A stretch of 47,976 bases of DNA from Mesotaenium endlicherianum (Eukaryota > Streptophyta > Zygnematophyceae > Zygnematales > Mesotaeniaceae). This document shows positions 8,619 to 18,310 of this stretch, in pieces. Both the position numbers and the translations under genes were made by a program. Positions within the stretch are counted from its first letter, which is position 1, and every line of letters begins with the position of its first letter. The notes below the pieces were generated by a model. The model was not told the DNA's origin and searched no databases. It saw nothing but the letters and a program-made list of their open reading frames with translations. Where the stretch lies: NCBI GenBank assembly GCA_009602735.1, contig WELA01011413.1, positions 143,541 through 191,516 of the forward strand, written 5' to 3'.

Positions 8619-9358
8619 TGATGTAAGGTCATAGGTTCATAAAGTGCATGTTTGAGTTTCATAAATGTATGTTTTGATTGCATAAAAGTCTAGAGTGCAT
8701 TTTTGTGGTCATTTTGATATAAAGTTCATCGAATTTGGTTAAGTATTGAGAGAGTTACGGATTTCTGAAGTTTAATTAGTTATGAAGTCGGTTGACGACT
8801 GTCCTTAATTCGCTCGCGGTGAGCGCGACCGTCGGATTGATTGACAGCGTCAAGCGATCTGGCCCGTTAGAGTGAACTCGAACCTTTATGTAAGTTCGGC
8901 TGACACGGAGTGCCGACTAGGTCGATTTACCTAGAAGTTTCGATTTAGCCTAGCGCGCCTAAGATAGAATATTCTAGTAATGTCGATGCATGTATGTGGA
9001 CGTCAATTCGACTCGACACGTCAGATGAGACTGATCTGGCATACTCTCAAATATTGAGGAAGGGACGAATTGACGAACACTTAGAAAATTTTGTAGCTCC
9101 CTTCTAAAAATAAGCACTTAGGCAGAAAAGTATATATAGGCATAACTTTTTTGTTTCTCATCAATTTTCACTTCTATAAATTTCTACGGGTTTGTAATGA
9201 CAAGGCCTTTCATCTCAATCCATTTGTGAGCAATTTCTTGCCACTCAAAATGCTGAGTAATTTCTTGATGATATGTCGTTCCACTCTTTAATATGATTGC
9301 AACTAGTTCTTTTCCTTGTGAGTCACTACGCTTCCACTAGGGCACTCTGCCCCTTTCA
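8619..9358 (+). repeat. 5' LTR of Ty3/gypsy element C
   Basis: The left edge is set at TGATGTAAGG, where similarity to the older LTR fragment ends. The right edge is CA at 9357-9358, two bases before the primer-binding site. Length is about 740 bp. No second copy is present because the element is 3'-truncated, so the left edge is inferred. Confidence 0.6.
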
Positions 9359-9360
9359 TT

Positions 9361-9372
9361 TGGTATCGGAGC
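9361..9372 (+). promoter_or_regulatory. tRNA primer-binding site of element C
   Basis: TGGTATCGGAGC is close to the common TGGTATCAGAGC motif, complementary to the 3' end of initiator tRNA-Met. It is shared with element E (16971) and the TRIMs (14084, 14753). Confidence 0.8.
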
Positions 9373-9395
9373 TGGGCTAGTTTGCATACTATATT

Positions 9396-10424
9396 ATGGA
9401 GTCCCAATCGGCAATAGGAGGAGGCGAACGTGTTGAGCATGTTGAGCGTGTGGAGCAGACGGCACCACCTTTGTCAATAGAGCAACAAGAGATGCAGGCG
9501 ATGTTGAGGCAGATGGCAAACGCAATTGGAGGAAAAGTCTACACACAATTTCAACAAAATATGCGCCAGGAGGTGGAGAGAATGGTGCGAGTTGTGGTTG
9601 GAAAAGCCGCTTCGACAAGTTCGGCACCTGCACCTGCTATACCACCTATCTATTTTCAACCAGTGGTGCAACCAGTTATTCCACCCGCATCGGGAGTGCG
9701 TGCGCCTAAGCCTGAAGTGTATATTGGGGAGCGTGGATTGCCGCCTGTTCATCAATGGATTTCTGAAGTGAAGAAGTTTATGGAGTATTTTGCGCTCACA
9801 CCCAACAGGCAAGTCGCTTTTGTGATTACTTTGCTGAAGAAGCGTGGCGGAGCTTGGTATGAGCGAGAGGAGCAGCAGTTTGGAGTTCCTAATACTGTTG
9901 ATCAGCTCTTTGAAGGCTTGAAGAGGCAATTCCAACCTATTGCACCTGAGGCTACTGCTTGAGATCTATTGGTGCGCCTTCGTTAACGAGGAAGTGTTCA
10001 GGAGTATGTTTCGCGCATCAACGAGCTGGTGCTTCAATGTCCATCCATGCACGAGTCGGAGATGATGGACAAGTTCAAGAGGGGACTCAAGCCAGCTGTG
10101 GCCAGGGAAGTGGCCCTCAAGGACCCTACCAGTCTTGGAGAAATGATGGCATTGGCATCAATGGTCGACGCTATGGAGTATAGTCAGAGGCAGTGGGGCA
10201 GCCACAACTTTGGAGGACATCGACAGTTTGGTTCTCAAGCGCCAAGCACAAGTGGTCAAGGTCCAGTACCTATGGAGTTGGGACTTGTCCAGAACCAGCG
10301 CAGGCAACAAAATTACAAGCCGAGAGGACTTTGCTATAATTGCGGCAAGCTTGGACATCTGGCTCCAGACTGTCGTGTGAAGGCGAAGCAACCTCAACAA
10401 CAGGAAAAAGGAGGACGCCAGTAA
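9396..10424 (+). pseudogene. Gag polyprotein of Ty3/gypsy element C, two in-frame stops
   Basis: Gag starts at ATG 9396, 24 bp after the primer-binding site. The capsid part contains WISEVKKFMEYF, ITLLKKRGGAWYE and LFEGLKRQFQP. It is interrupted by TGA at 9960-9962 and TAA at 9984-9986, then continues in the same frame with VQEYVSRINELVLQC and KRGLKPAVAREV. The zinc knuckle CYNCGKLGHLAPDC has CX2CX4HX4C spacing. The frame ends at TAA 10422-10424. Element E has the same order of motifs in an intact frame, which supports the assignment. In the family, Gag forms the particle and packages RNA. The stops make this copy defective. Confidence 0.85.
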
Positions 10425-10449
10425 GTCGTTCTGGGGTGTCTACTGGCGT

Positions 10450-10934
10450 GAAGAAAGAAACTCACAAGGAGCCTGCCGAGAAGCAAAGGACAAGACGTTG
10501 CCAAGCCTATCATAGTGGAAGGAGTAGTCGATGGCAACAAGGCGAAGTGTATGATCGACAGTGGCGCAAGTGCAAATTTTATGCACAAGAAGCTTGTGAA
10601 GGAGTGGCGAATCCCTGTGCAGAAGCATTATGAGCCTAAGGAGGCAGTTTTGGCGAATGGGCAGAGACTCAAGTGTGGTGCACCTACGAAAGCTATTCAC
10701 GTGGAAGTAGCAGGGCACCGGAGTAAGGAAGTTATGGAGCAGGCAGAGTTGGGTCACCATGAGGTGATATTGGGCCGACCATGGCTGAGGAAAGCCAACC
10801 CTCAAGTGCACCGGAGCACAGGACAAGTGAAGGTCCACGGGCGTGATGGTCGAATGGAGACAGCGAAACAGGTGGAGGTAGATACGACCACAAGTAACTG
10901 TCTTCTGTCGAGCGTGCAAGTTAAGAAGCTATGA
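10450..10934 (+). pseudogene. Aspartic protease region of element C
   Basis: The segment includes the active-site motif MIDSGASANF and the downstream HHEVILGRPWLRKANPQ strand typical of gypsy proteases. It is in the same frame as gag but separated from it by stops at 10422 and 10449. It ends at TGA 10932-10934, just before the frame changes into RT. In the family this enzyme cleaves Gag and Gag-Pol. No own start codon is visible. Confidence 0.8.
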
Positions 10935-11960
10935 AGGGCGANAAGGACGAATCAGGTGAAGGAGATTTACCTTGTTTCAGTGGCCCTGGCCAGGTCATCA
11001 GGTGGAGCAAGCGGAATCCTAATAGCCTGGGCGAATGTACATCGCCAGAGGAGCAAGTAGTGGTGTCTGATCCCCTTGCTCAGAAGGAGCAGAGCCCAAC
11101 TGCTCAAGAGAAGAAGCCTGCTGAGATGCCTGCCCAAATTAAGGCGCTGTTGGAGGAGTTCAAGTGCGTATTTCCTGAGGAGTTACCTGCAAGATTACCT
11201 CCACAGAGAGCTATGGAGCACAAGATCAAGTCGGAATCAGGGAGCAAGCCACCAGTGAGACCCGCCTATTGTCAATCGTTTGCGGAGTTGGATGAGTTGA
11301 AGAAGCAGTTGACAGAGTTATTGGAGAAGGGATTCATCCTACCCAGCGAGTCTCCCATTGCAGCGCCAGTCTTATTTGTGAAGAAGAATGGGACTATGAG
11401 GATGTGTGTCGACTACCGAGCACTCAACAAGATCACCATCAAGAACAGGTTCCCACTTCCACGAGTGGATAAATTGATTGACGGGCGTGTCGGGGTAAAG
11501 TATTTCTCGAACATCGATTTGAGGAGTGGCTATCACCAGGTACGGATTGCGGAAGGAGACGTTCATAAGATTGCATTCAGGACTTGTTATGGGTTATTCG
11601 AGTTCACAGTCATGCCTTTTGGATTGACCAATGCACCTGCTACATTCATGGGACTCATAAATAGTATCTTCAGACCCTATTTGGACTAGTTTGTGGTGGT
11701 AATTTTGGACGACATCCTGATCTATTTGAAGACCGTGGAAGAGCATAAGGAGCATCTGAGGAAGGTGTTGGAGGTCTTGAGAGATCAGAAGCTGTGTGGG
11801 AAGATGAGCAAGTGCGACTTCTGTCTTAAGGAGGTCGAGTTTCTTGGACATATAGTGGGAGCTGAAGGAGTCAAGGTGGAGCAGAAGAAGGTGCAAGTAG
11901 TCAGAGATTGGTCGGTACCTGTTGATATTCATCAACTCAGGAGCTTCCTCGGCATGGCAC
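10935..11960 (+). pseudogene. Reverse transcriptase of element C, stop-interrupted and 3'-truncated
   Basis: RT blocks are clear: [98 protein letters not shown] at 11687-11689 separates this from the catalytic strand, which reads VVVILDDILIY. The double Asp is intact and SK after it is changed to LK. The frame differs from that of the protease, implying a frameshift mutation between about 10,990 and 11,100, close to an undetermined base at 10942. Similarity stops within the LRSFLG motif near 11,955. RNase H, integrase and 3' LTR are missing, so the copy is dead. Confidence 0.85.
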
Positions 11961-12329
11961 CAGGATTTAATCACACTGGTAGGACATTGGTTCACCAAAT
12001 CCCGGTCAACCTCCCGACTTTCAGTATACTACAGATTGGTCACATGTGCCAATCTACAAATAATCATCTAAATGTATATGGCTATCCTCATAGTACCAAG
12101 TCTGAGTATATTGACTATCATAATGTGAGCTTACAATTATCAACCTACTCACACTACGTCCTATATATATTTTGATAATCTCAGCAAACTTTATTATGAT
12201 ACGAAAATCATCCAACAAACTACACTATGATACAAAAGTCAACTTGCTGACCTTTTCGACAAAGTAAATGAACTTGCTTTATATTGATACACATTCATTT
12301 CAATGAACTTGCACATGTGAGTCTATTGA
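11961..12329. other. Non-coding AT-rich stretch after truncated RT
   Basis: About 370 bp without a recognisable gene or repeat. It joins the truncation point of element C to an old family A LTR. Confidence 0.5.
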
Positions 12330-13062
12330 CATGTTACTTATTTAGTGACATATACATGCAATTAATGAAATAAATAATGAACTGACTCATTACATCGCGC
12401 TAATTATCTAGTGATGCACTTATTTTCATATGTCAGATTGAAGATTGGCCAGTCTGTTGAATTTACACAAAATTGAGTATAATGACTCAGTTGAGTGTAG
12501 CAAGCTGAGGTCTATTTGCTGACACATTCTTTTGTAGCCAGCTGCCCGTCTTAAGCGAAATAGAGGACTGCCTAATAACGCATCTATTGTGATATACTAG
12601 GTCAATGGCTAGATGACACCTTAGGCAAGTAGCAGTCTGAGATGATGGAAGATGGCTGTGGATTTGGTTAGTCAATGTCTTACCGACGAGGCTAATTGCC
12701 GGGTAGGTGGTGCCATTGCATTTCCCTTTGACAAAAACTCGTTCCACGTATATATGCTAGGTTTGCTATCGAGTTTGGCATGCGGAACGAGGCCAAATTT
12801 TTGTACAAACTATTGAGAAGATATCTAAATTCAAGGTTGTAAGCCATTACATAAATCGCTTACTATTGTTTCTTATGTATAAATCTACAAGCTGCATTAT
12901 TGATGCACGTTACTTGCATTTGACTTGGGAGAATCGCTTACGCTAGTTGTGTTATGCTTTTGCTATTTAATGAGTTAACCAAAAAACACCATGAAGATTA
13001 CATGATGATATACGGATCTTAATTAAGTACTTCATAGCTTATTGGTAAATTGATTCAATTCA
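12330..13062 (+). repeat. Decayed family A LTR (copy 3)
   Basis: It is collinear with 2404-3127 at lower identity. Landmarks are TAATGACTCAGTTGAG, GACACATTCTTTTGTAGCCAG, GCCGGGTAGGTGGTGCCATTGCA and the end TGATTCAATTCA. The left edge is approximate. Its divergence marks an older insertion. Confidence 0.7.
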
Positions 13063-13065
13063 AAT

Positions 13066-13633
13066 GCATAAAGGGATTCAATCAACTAATTTTCACTCAT
13101 CTAATATATTGACTTCGCTGAACGTGATTGGCTAAAGTCTACTTCAAACAACTTGCTGAGACATTCTTGGACAACCAGCTGACCACCTTAAGCGGAACTA
13201 ACAAAATGCTTAGTCTTGCATCTAATGTGATATATCAGATGGACGAATGGCCCGGTGAATCCTTGGGCGGATAATGGTGCGGAACGACGGCAGATGGTTG
13301 TACATTTGGGGGAGGTCCTACCAATGTGCTTAACTTCCACGTACGCAAGGCCATTGCATTAACGTCTAGCATATGAAACTTCTTTCATTCGAATACACAA
13401 AGTTTGCTACCGAGTTTGGCATTAAAAGACAAGATTGACTCTTTGTAAATGTTAAGAGACTTCACTCGCGGTTGCAAGCCGTTAAGCGAACATCGTACTA
13501 ACCTTATGTATGATTTTAGTGATTGCGTGTTCGATGATTGTTTATTATATAGAAAAAATCATGAATATTACTTGTTGTCTTAAAGAAAGGTAAATAATTA
13601 ATAATTGCTTGATGGTAAGTTGATTCAATTCCA
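13066..13633 (+). repeat. Decayed family A LTR (copy 4)
   Basis: A second old copy directly follows copy 3 in the same orientation. Shared blocks include GCTGAGACATTCTTGGACAACCAG, in part, AGGTCCTACCAATGTG and the end TGATTCAATTCCA. Internal deletions shorten it. Two adjacent LTRs without an internal region echo the tandem arrangement at 1-6479. Confidence 0.65.
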
Positions 13634-13660
13634 CCATCTATAAGAGGTAACTTCCAAACA

Positions 13661-13661
<1 letters not shown>

Positions 13662-13730
<69 letters not shown>

Positions 13731-13731
13731 N

Positions 13732-13768
<37 letters not shown>
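13662..13768. repeat. (GA)n microsatellite
   Basis: About 107 bp of GA dinucleotides with one undetermined base at 13731. Imperfect purine-rich sequence continues to about 13,898. Confidence 0.95.
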
Positions 13769-13770
<2 letters not shown>

Positions 13771-13899
13771 CCCGAGAGCGAGAGACGGAGAGGGGAAGGA
13801 GAGATGGAGCGAGACGAGAAGAGAATGATGGAGGGAGAGAGAGAAAAACAGGGGGAGAAAAAGGAAAAGATGGAGAGAGGGAGAGAGATAGAGAGAGTG

Positions 13900-14417
13900 T
13901 GTAGCGATACAAACAGAATGTAACTCGAGGTAATTTGATCACGTGTATCGATCCGCCGCGTGGCCGGATGCGGCGCATGCGACACGTCGCGGATGCAATC
14001 GAAAGTGTTGGTTTGATTTGTATAAGTACAATTGGCGCGCGATCAAAGTACCTCGAGTTACCTTTTCGTTCGTATTGCTACATTGGTATCGGAGCGCGAG
14101 CGTACGCAACCGTGTCCATAAGACGAGGGTTTAAATCCCGCGGGGTGCGAAACTCGTCGATGGTACGACCATACGGCGATCTTTGGATTGTACAAAGAAA
14201 GGACACTATCCCAAAACATCGTCCCTCGTGCCGCCGAGGCCTGAGTGCCCGGGACGTGCACACTTGTAGGTGGGAGGAGTGTAACGATCCGCCGCGTGGT
14301 CGGATGCGCGCGTGCGACACGACGCGGATGCGACTGGAAGTGTCGGTTTGAATTGTTTCAAAACAATTGGCGCGCGATCAAAATACCTTGAGTTACCGTT
14401 TTGTTCGTATCGCTACA
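13900..14417 (+). mobile_element. TRIM-type miniature LTR element, plus orientation
   Basis: The structure is complete in 518 bp: 5' LTR 13900-14082 (TGTAGCGATAC to ATTGCTACA), one base, PBS TGGTATCGGAGC at 14084-14095, about 190 bp of non-coding internal sequence, PPT AGGTGGGAGGAG ending at 14279, and 3' LTR 14280-14417 (TGTAACGATCC to ATCGCTACA). The 3' LTR lacks about 45 bp found near the start of the 5' LTR. With no coding capacity it would depend on proteins of autonomous elements. It shares its PBS with elements C and E. Terminal-repeat retrotransposons in miniature are known from plants; whether this family is described cannot be checked here. Confidence 0.75.
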
Positions 14418-14456
14418 TTGCCGCGTGGCTGGATGCGGCGCGTGCGACACATCGCG

Positions 14457-14915
14457 GATCGCGCGTCAATAGTACTTAAATAATTTAGATCGACACTTTT
14501 TGGTCACATTCGGTCGCTCCACGCGACGTGACGCACGCGTCGCAATAGGCAAAGTGGCAGATCTTTATACTCCTCCCACCTACAAGTGCGCACGTCCCGG
14601 GGACTTATGCCGCGGCGGCGTGAGGGACATTGTTTCGAGATAGTGTCCTTTCTTCGTACAATCCAAAGATCGCCGTACGGTCGTACCATCGACGAGCTTC
14701 GCATCCCGCGGGATTGAACCCTCGTCTCTTAGACACGCTTGCGTACGGTCACGCTGCGATACCATTGTAGCGATACAAACGAGAAGGTAACTTGAGGTAC
14801 TTTAATCGCGCGCCCATTGTACTTATAAAATTCAGACCGACACTTTTTGGTCACATTCGGTCGCTCCATGCGACGTGTCGCACGCGTCGCAACCGGCTAC
14901 ACGGCAGGTCTTTAC
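14457..14915 (-). mobile_element. TRIM-type miniature LTR element, minus orientation
   Basis: This is an inverted relative of 13900-14417. Reading the minus strand, the 5' LTR spans about 14915 to 14766, the PBS TGGTATCGCAGC is at 14764-14753, and the internal sequence follows the plus copy closely. The PPT GGTGGGAGGAG is at 14580-14570 and a truncated 3' LTR runs from 14569 to about 14457. The interval 14418-14456 resembles a further plus-oriented LTR piece. The two internal regions (14084-14279 and 14570-14764) form a 195-bp inverted repeat. Confidence 0.7.
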
Positions 14916-14918
14916 TCA

Positions 14919-14924
14919 CACACA

Positions 14925-14997
<73 letters not shown>

Positions 14998-15136
14998 NNN
15001 NNNNNNNNNNNNNNNNNNNNNNNNNNNNNNNNNNNNNNNNNNNNNNNNNNNNNNNNNNNNNNNNNNNNNNNNNNNNNNNNNNNNNNNNNNNNNNNNNNNN
15101 NNNNNNNNNNNNNNNNNNNNNNNNNNNNNNNNNNNN

Positions 15137-15194
<58 letters not shown>

Positions 15195-15195
15195 G
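14919..15195. repeat. (CA)n-(GA)n compound microsatellite with assembly gap
   Basis: (CA)n runs to 14941 and (GA)n from 14942 to 14997. Undetermined bases fill 14998-15136, and (AG)n resumes to about 15195. Confidence 0.95.
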
Positions 15196-16457
15196 GAGAG
15201 GCCTAGTTATGGGATACGCACGTATCGGTTGATCGCCGCCGTAAAACGCGACGTATTACAGCGTATTTCAAAAACACGTATAATACAGACAATTGGTAAA
15301 TAAGGAGACTGACTTTGTTATGTTCAGATTGCTCTATTTGTATTTGTTCATTTCAGAGATATTTCGGCTCATGCGACATTTCGCGCACGTACGAGCTGTC
15401 CAACTGGACCGGGTTGCGCAAGTGATAGACTTAATTTCATCGAATCGTCGCGATAACCATATTCGGTGATGTAAGTCAATTGGTACTCGTCAGTAAGTCA
15501 ATAGGTACTCGTGAGTCGTCAGTAGCAGTCAGTCAAGTGTAAAATTGCAGCAGCTTTGGAAGTTGGTGGGTAACGTTAAAGGGTTATTTAATCTTGTGCG
15601 TTAATGTAGCTGAAATCTACGGTGGTAGTGAGTAATGCGCTAAAACAAGATTTCGCCTCACCCGCAAGTTTCCGTGTAATTGACGACGACTGGACCTGAC
15701 TTAATTGTTTTTTCGATCACTTTGTCAAACACAGTGAATTTTGTGTCGTTCGCAAGCGCGGTCGATTTATTGGTCGATTTTTACGCCGACACACGTATTT
15801 AGCACGTTATACGGCCATAGAGGACGTAATACGTATAAGACAAGAATGTATCCTATAACTAGGGGAGAGGAAGAAGGAGGCAATTAATGATTTTATCGTT
15901 GGTGTTGCTGCTTGGATTATGATATTAATTGGATCGAAGCCAAAACAATTTGTGCATGCCTGTATCTTTATTTGATTCCATTTCTTTCGTGTTCTTACTT
16001 TTGAAATGTGATATTGGTAATGAATTTCATGGCCTTGTTCAGTGTGATGTAGAAGACCATACAGAAAATAGTTTATTGTGATAATGTCATGACCTGTTCA
16101 GTGAATTGTACAATACTTTTTAGTTTTCATATGAGCGGTTTCCCTTATGTTGGTAAAATTTTTATTAGCAAATTTTTCACTTTTGCAGGTGGAACAATAG
16201 TATTTATTTCGTCCCGTGTCCGGTGTGGGCGACATTCGTTGGTCAACAATGAATACAATTATTAGTCGTTAAAGTCGAGAATATTGCGTTTGCTGTTTGA
16301 CGTCTATTTTACTTTATGCTTGATTGTTTTTCCTTTAAGAATGCCAATGTAAGAAGAGGATATGTATGGCTTTTGTTTAGCAGCCTATCTCTTAGTTTGT
16401 TTATGGAACTTCAATTCGGATATTTCAAATGAAAAATCTGGTGCAAATATACGGAGT
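15196..16457. other. Unannotated 1.26-kb stretch
   Basis: No convincing ORF or known repeat is seen. A short near-duplicate (GTAAGTCAATTGGTACTCGT and a variant) lies at about 15,470-15,515. TTTTGCAGGTGG near 16,190 resembles an acceptor but no exon could be built. Confidence 0.4.
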
Positions 16458-16462
16458 ACTTG
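16458..16462 (+). repeat. 5' target-site duplication of element E
   Basis: ACTTG is repeated at 23141-23145 directly after the 3' LTR. Five base pairs is the usual length for Ty3/gypsy integration. Confidence 0.75.
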
Positions 16463-16969
16463 TATAGTGATTTGAGTTATTATATATTAGTTTGCATATA
16501 TTTTAATGTTTTCAAATATATTTGGAGTAGTATTGTGTGGATTCAAGTGTGAATAGGTACTCTAGTGACTTGGTTCATGTCCTTTGAGCCTTCTAAGGCA
16601 TTTTCGAAGTTAGAGGAAAGACCTAGAAGAACTCCACGTGGCAAAAGTCAAATGTGCCATTTTTAGGTCAAAAGGACATGTGTACATTATTCTAGAAAGA
16701 GGCGGCAAGTTTTGGGATGTGTTGGGTGCCAACACATCAACATGCACCTTCCTAGAAATTACTTATTTAGCAAGTATATAAACAAGAGCTAGAACATAGA
16801 AAGACATTCAGAATCACTCTTGTACTTGAAAATCCAGAAATATATTAACTTTCAAGAAGCCATCTCTCTTTCAAGAAGCTACCACTTGTGTTCAAAGATC
16901 CTCGTCTTGAATANNNAATAGATAAAGTATTTTATTTCACTAAGTACTTCATCTATCTGTTTCACTACA
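16463..16969 (+). repeat. 5' LTR of element E
   Basis: About 507 bp. The first bases read TATAGTG where the 3' LTR has TGATGTAGTG, so the extreme left end has changed. It ends TTTCACTACA one base before the PBS. AAGTATATAAAC near 16,775 is a likely TATA region. Three undetermined bases lie at 16914-16916. Confidence 0.9.
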
Positions 16970-16970
16970 G

Positions 16971-16982
16971 TGGTATCGGAGC
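16971..16982 (+). promoter_or_regulatory. tRNA primer-binding site of element E
   Basis: TGGTATCGGAGC, one base after the LTR, is the initiator tRNA-Met type site shared with element C. Confidence 0.85.
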
Positions 16983-17006
16983 TAGGCACTTTGGTAGCAC
17001 AAGAAG

Positions 17007-18287
17007 ATGGCCGATCCTCAAGACCAACAGCAAGCTTTCGAAGGAAGCCCTTCCTCTCCAAGACACCCTCCTCCAGCGCCGATGGGAGAGCCCACTCAAG
17101 AAAATCTGCAACAACAAGAAGCACCACAAGGAGGAGCACACCCTCCTCCAGCGTCGATGGGAGAGCCTACTCAAGGAAATCTGCAACAACAAGAAGCACC
17201 ACAAGGAGGAGCACCGTCAAATCCCGTGGCAGCCGCTATAGCAAAGTTGACCCCACCACAAGGAGTTCCCGCAAATGAGTGGGCAGCCTTCCTAATGACC
17301 GTCCACAACCAAGTGGGCTTGGCCACCTATGAAGCAACCGTGCAAGCGTCAAGAGAAGCTATGGCTGCCATGGTTGCCCCTATTGCGAGCAATGCTCAAA
17401 ATCCAGCCCCGGCTCAAGCGCCTCCACAAGAGCCAACGAGAGCAAGGAAACTCATCAAGCCCGGCAAACCCGACACTTTCAACCCCGGGAAAGGTGCCAA
17501 CCTGAATTTATGGCTCTACCAAGTGGAGACGTACCTCGCGTTCCTTGAAGTACCCGAGGAGGACTACGTTCCCTTTGCCGTTACCTTACTTAGAGGAGCA
17601 GCAACATCATGGTGGCGTAACTATCAAGCGGCTATATATCAAGCTATGGCGCACCCCATGCTCGGCCAAGAGCCCCCACCATCATATGCAAGATGGGCAG
17701 ATTTTCGTGAGGCCCTCAAGAAGCAATTCATGCCCATCAATGCGGAGAAGATTGCCCGAGGAAAGCTCCACCATCTCAAGCAAACGACGTCCGTTCAAGA
17801 GTATACATCCAGATTTCACGCCCTCACTATTGAGATTCTCAACATGTCTCTGGAGGAGAAGATTGACCGCTACATCTTTGGCCTCAAGCCCCAGGTGGCA
17901 AAGGAAGTGGAGTTACGCGACTTGACGGACTTCTCAAGGATCATTGAAGTGGCCCAAAAGGTGGATACCTTGGATTTCAAGCACTCCGTGCCTTCATCTT
18001 CACGGGTACCGACGACGCGGGTGTACGCAGCCCCTTCCACATCCGAATCTGGACCCACACCCATGGAAATCGGAGTTATTAAAAGGGACCCCGCGGCTGC
18101 CCGGAAGAGTGGAAGACCCTCCAATGACACTTATGATGCAAGAAACCAGCAAGGAGTGAAAGCAAGACTCTCCCCGGCTGAAAAAGAAGCTCTCATGACG
18201 GCTGGACTATGCTTCTATTGCAAGGAAAAGGGCCATCGTGCACTTTCATGCCCCAAAAAGTTGTCAAAAAACGGACAGCGCCGGTAG
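17007..18287 (+). CDS. Gag polyprotein of element E
   Basis: An intact 426-residue Gag starts at ATG 17007, just 24 bp after the PBS. Residues 1-75 are Pro/Gln-rich and include a perfect-length tandem duplication of 25 residues. The capsid region carries LNLWLYQVETYLAF, VTLLRGAATSWWRNYQ, VQEYTSRFHALTIEI and FGLKPQVAKEV, the usual retrotransposon Gag signature. The C-terminal zinc knuckle is CFYCKEKGHRALSC. The frame ends at TAG 18285-18287, thirteen bases after a slippery heptamer. Gag assembles the cytoplasmic particle and binds the genomic RNA. Relative to family A, no KE-rich N-terminus is present. Confidence 0.92.
   Translation: MADPQDQQQAFEGSPSSPRHPPPAPMGEPTQENLQQQEAPQGGAHPPPASMGEPTQGNLQQQEAPQGGAPSNPVAAAIAKLTPPQGVPANEWAAFLMTVHNQVGLATYEATVQASREAMAAMVAPIASNAQNPAPAQAPPQEPTRARKLIKPGKPDTFNPGKGANLNLWLYQVETYLAFLEVPEEDYVPFAVTLLRGAATSWWRNYQAAIYQAMAHPMLGQEPPPSYARWADFREALKKQFMPINAEKIARGKLHHLKQTTSVQEYTSRFHALTIEILNMSLEEKIDRYIFGLKPQVAKEVELRDLTDFSRIIEVAQKVDTLDFKHSVPSSSRVPTTRVYAAPSTSESGPTPMEIGVIKRDPAAARKSGRPSNDTYDARNQQGVKARLSPAEKEALMTAGLCFYCKEKGHRALSCPKKLSKNGQRR
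17064..17213 (+). repeat. 75-bp in-frame tandem duplication in gag
   Basis: Units 17064-17138 and 17139-17213 encode two 25-residue repeats beginning HPPPA(P/S)MGEPTQ and ending QGGA. They differ at only a few bases, so the duplication is young. Confidence 0.9.
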
Positions 18288-18301
18288 GCCAGGAGCCTAC
18301 C
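18266..18301 (+). promoter_or_regulatory. Programmed -1 ribosomal frameshift signal at the gag-pol junction
   Basis: The heptamer A AAA AAC (18266-18272) sits in the gag reading phase required by the X XXY YYZ rule (codons TCA AAA AAC). A 10-nt spacer follows. Next comes a perfect 7-bp stem, GGTAGGC (18283-18289) with GCCTACC (18295-18301), closed by the loop CAGGA. The gag stop codon lies inside the stem. Slipping back one base moves the ribosome into the pol frame. In this copy that frame meets TGA at 18308-18310, probably a mutation. Confidence 0.7.
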
Positions 18302-18310
18302 ACCCCATGA

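Noticed and set aside
14084..14160. tRNA gene or tRNA-derived SINE head
   Set aside because: GGTTTAAATCC (and GGTTCAATCCC in the inverted copy) resembles a B box, but the flanking bases do not pair as a T-arm. The block also fits better as the PBS-proximal internal part of a TRIM.
13662..15195. CRISPR-like array from regular short repeats
   Set aside because: The sequence is simple GA/CA microsatellite, without spacers, in a eukaryotic genome.
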